64,000 nt of DNA from Torymus aiolomorphi (Eukaryota > Arthropoda > Insecta > Hymenoptera > Torymidae): assembly GCA_036365515.1 (NCBI GenBank), contig CM070877.1, positions 16,014,201 through 16,078,200 on the forward strand, given 5' to 3'. Below are positions 62,320 through 64,000 of the stretch, one piece after another. The translations under genes were made by a program, and so were the position numbers. Each line of letters starts with the position of its first letter. Positions within the stretch are counted from its first letter, which is position 1. The notes beneath the pieces were generated by a model. It saw only the letters and a program-made list of their open reading frames with translations. It ran no database searches and had not been told where the DNA came from.

Positions 62320-63122
62320 GATTACTGTATATATAACCTCAAACTAACGAGAGTTGACACCATAAAAGATCTTGGTGTCTTTTTTGACTCTGCCGTCTTT
62401 TACTCCGCATATAAATTATATTATATCTAAAGCCAGTAAATCATTAGGTTTTATCAAACGTACAATGAGTGATTTCTCCGATGCAAGCTCCATTATTTGT
62501 CTTTATAAAACTATCGTTTTGCCAACATTATTGTACTACTCTCAAAGATGGTCACCACGCGTGATTTCACTAATTAAATCTGCTGAATCGGTCCAGCATA
62601 GATTTGTAAGGTATATCGAGGAGCACGGGAGCGCTCCGAAGGCAAGTCTCTGTTCGCATTTAAATTGAATAGTCCATTAAGTAGAATAGATCATGACTAC
62701 ACTCCTGTTGAGTCTGATTGTAACATCCCTATCATTGCACCTCTACATCCCTATCACGACTGCTTTTTTACATAATTATATTTTTTGTAAATCGCTTACT
62801 GACTCATCTAATGAGCCAGATTGCTTATAACTTTAGGCGTGATCGTCTAGCGTGACTTTAGGGTATTACATGAGAACACTCACGACACCAATTTAGGATT
62901 CTACTCATCTATTAATAGCATGAAAAGGTCCCGGAACCCCCTTCCTTCTGATATTAGAAATAAGGTTTCTATATCAACTTTCAAAGCTAGACTAAAATCA
63001 TTAACAACCATTTAGTCTAACTTTGTAAACACTTCACTGTATTGCAGTAATTTTCTTATCATTCTTGTAAAGGGTTTTTTGCTCGTATATAGTATTTTAA
63101 ATAGATAAATAAATAAATAAAC
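62320..63122 (+). mobile_element. Non-LTR retrotransposon 3' fragment (Jockey/CR1-like)
   Basis: The plus strand encodes the end of a reverse-transcriptase ORF: VDTIKDLGVFFDS, a frameshift near 62392, then FTPHINYIISKASKSLGF, LYKTIVLPTLLYYSQRWSP and SVQHRFVRYI. After further stops come SRNPLPSDIRNK and ISTFKARLKS, the usual last motif of such ORFs. A short 3' UTR and a (TAAA)n tail at 63098-63122 mark the 3' end. It is 5'-truncated and broken by frameshifts and stops, so it is inactive. Confidence 0.85.
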
Positions 63123-63179
63123 TAAAATAAAACCTTACTGCATTCAAATTGTCTACAATCGTATTTTCTGTACATGAGA

Positions 63180-63780
63180 TAGCCTAAACCTAACAAATCG
63201 TTCCTAGCAATAACCCAACATTTCTCACTACCTCATCGTCCTTCCTCTACCACTAGAATCCTCGCAATACCGCCTCTTCTAACCAAAGAACCTCTGCCTA
63301 AACAAAAAACTCCCAAGATTCCTCGAGCCCCCTACCATCCTCTGCCTCCGCATCCGTTCCGCACCACCGAATTTTAGGAATTCCGCGCACACCTGGCTGC
63401 TGCTGCACGCCGCCGCGGCGATGAATGCGCGCGCGCACGCGCGCGTAAACGCTGATTACGTATTCGAGGCGGCTCTGCCTCGCCCGACTGTCAATCCGAT
63501 CGCGGCGGCTGAGGCAGGGGCTAAGATTGAGTATGCAGCTCGGTTTCTAACCGCGCGCGAGCGCATAAGGCAGTGATGCAAGCGGATGCAGTCAGAATGA
63601 AGATGAAGATGCTAATAGATTGTTGTCGGTTGGGTAATAGTTGGAAGTTGCAAGTGAATCGTGAGCTCTAGGGGGTCAAAGTGGTGTTTTGCGAGAGGAT
63701 GTATTGATTAGGAGAAACGGTAGGTTTTACGGTAGGTAAGGTTTTGTTGATGGTTAAGAAAGTGGAATGTGGAACTATTT
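63180..63780. other. Skew-switch CpG island 36
   Basis: Line 63241-63300 has 24 C and 5 G; line 63661-63720 has 24 G and 5 C. Core at 63390-63570 is a CGCG cluster. Confidence 0.75.
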
Positions 63781-64000
63781 GTAAGATAAAAATATACTTG
63801 CAAGTGATATGTCATCTAAAGATAATGATTTATAACTAGAACTAAGAAAATCGACTATTTGATGATTAATATTTATTGTCAATACGGATTCCTAGAATCA
63901 GAAATACTGAGGAATAAATAGCTACGGAAATTGATTTTTAAGATTACAATATTGCATTTTTCATTACTAACATAATTTTCAATCTAGTGTATGACCTATT

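Noticed and set aside
1..64000. tRNA, rRNA, histone, CRISPR or bacterial-type operon features
   Set aside because: No tRNA A/B boxes with a foldable cloverleaf, no rRNA stretches, no spacer-repeat arrays and no Shine-Dalgarno-preceded ORF series were seen.

Overview
The window looks like a gene-poor stretch of an insect nuclear genome, most likely a hymenopteran such as a parasitoid wasp. It has an AT-rich background broken by short CpG-rich islands, long (CT)n/(GA)n and (GT)n microsatellites, many small inverted-repeat DNA transposons, a LINE tail with a (TAAA)n end, and a spliceosomal exon of an animal peptidase. Species placement is inference. No bacterial-type operons, tRNA, rRNA or CRISPR arrays were seen, and no long intact ORF exists.

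Genes. The only exon I can tie to a family is 47968-48068 on the minus strand, 101 bp with canonical splice sites, whose translation resembles the N-terminal part of leishmanolysin-like (M8, invadolysin-type) metallopeptidases. No later M8 exon is visible, so the intron 3' of it probably runs at least 48 kb to the left edge. Two minus-strand zero-length 'AG|GT' sites, at 25020/25019 and 2482/2481, look like recursive-splicing ratchet points. They would cut that intron into steps of about 22.9 and 22.5 kb. Weaker gene candidates are a minus-strand ORF at the left edge (1-270), a 54-bp phase-compatible minus exon at 56221-56274, and a possible plus-strand first coding exon at 28042-28066.

Mobile DNA. 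Inverted-repeat elements dominate the spaces between islands: a long-TIR element with a TTAA-flanked MITE inside it (6.8-7.6 kb); a 1.5-kb TTAA-flanked foldback carrying a second foldback in one arm (20.3-21.8 kb); two hairpins around the 28-kb candidate exon; MITEs at 31.6, 33.1 and 35.8 kb; a 1.4-kb foldback filled with AGTCTGG-type repeats (37.7-39.1 kb); a solo LTR at 46.4 kb with 4-bp target duplications; an element with 8-bp duplications at 57.1 kb; and a 5'-truncated, frameshifted LINE 3' end at 62.3-63.1 kb.

Islands. About 36 GC/CpG-rich islands of roughly 0.5-1.2 kb recur every 1-3 kb. Nearly all have the same polarity: the left arm is C- and A-rich, the core is CpG-rich with microsatellites, and the right arm is G- and T-rich. 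I saw no clearly reversed one. This repeated skew switch is the most pervasive unexplained structure in the window. It resembles small bidirectional replication or transcription initiation sites, but that reading is inference.
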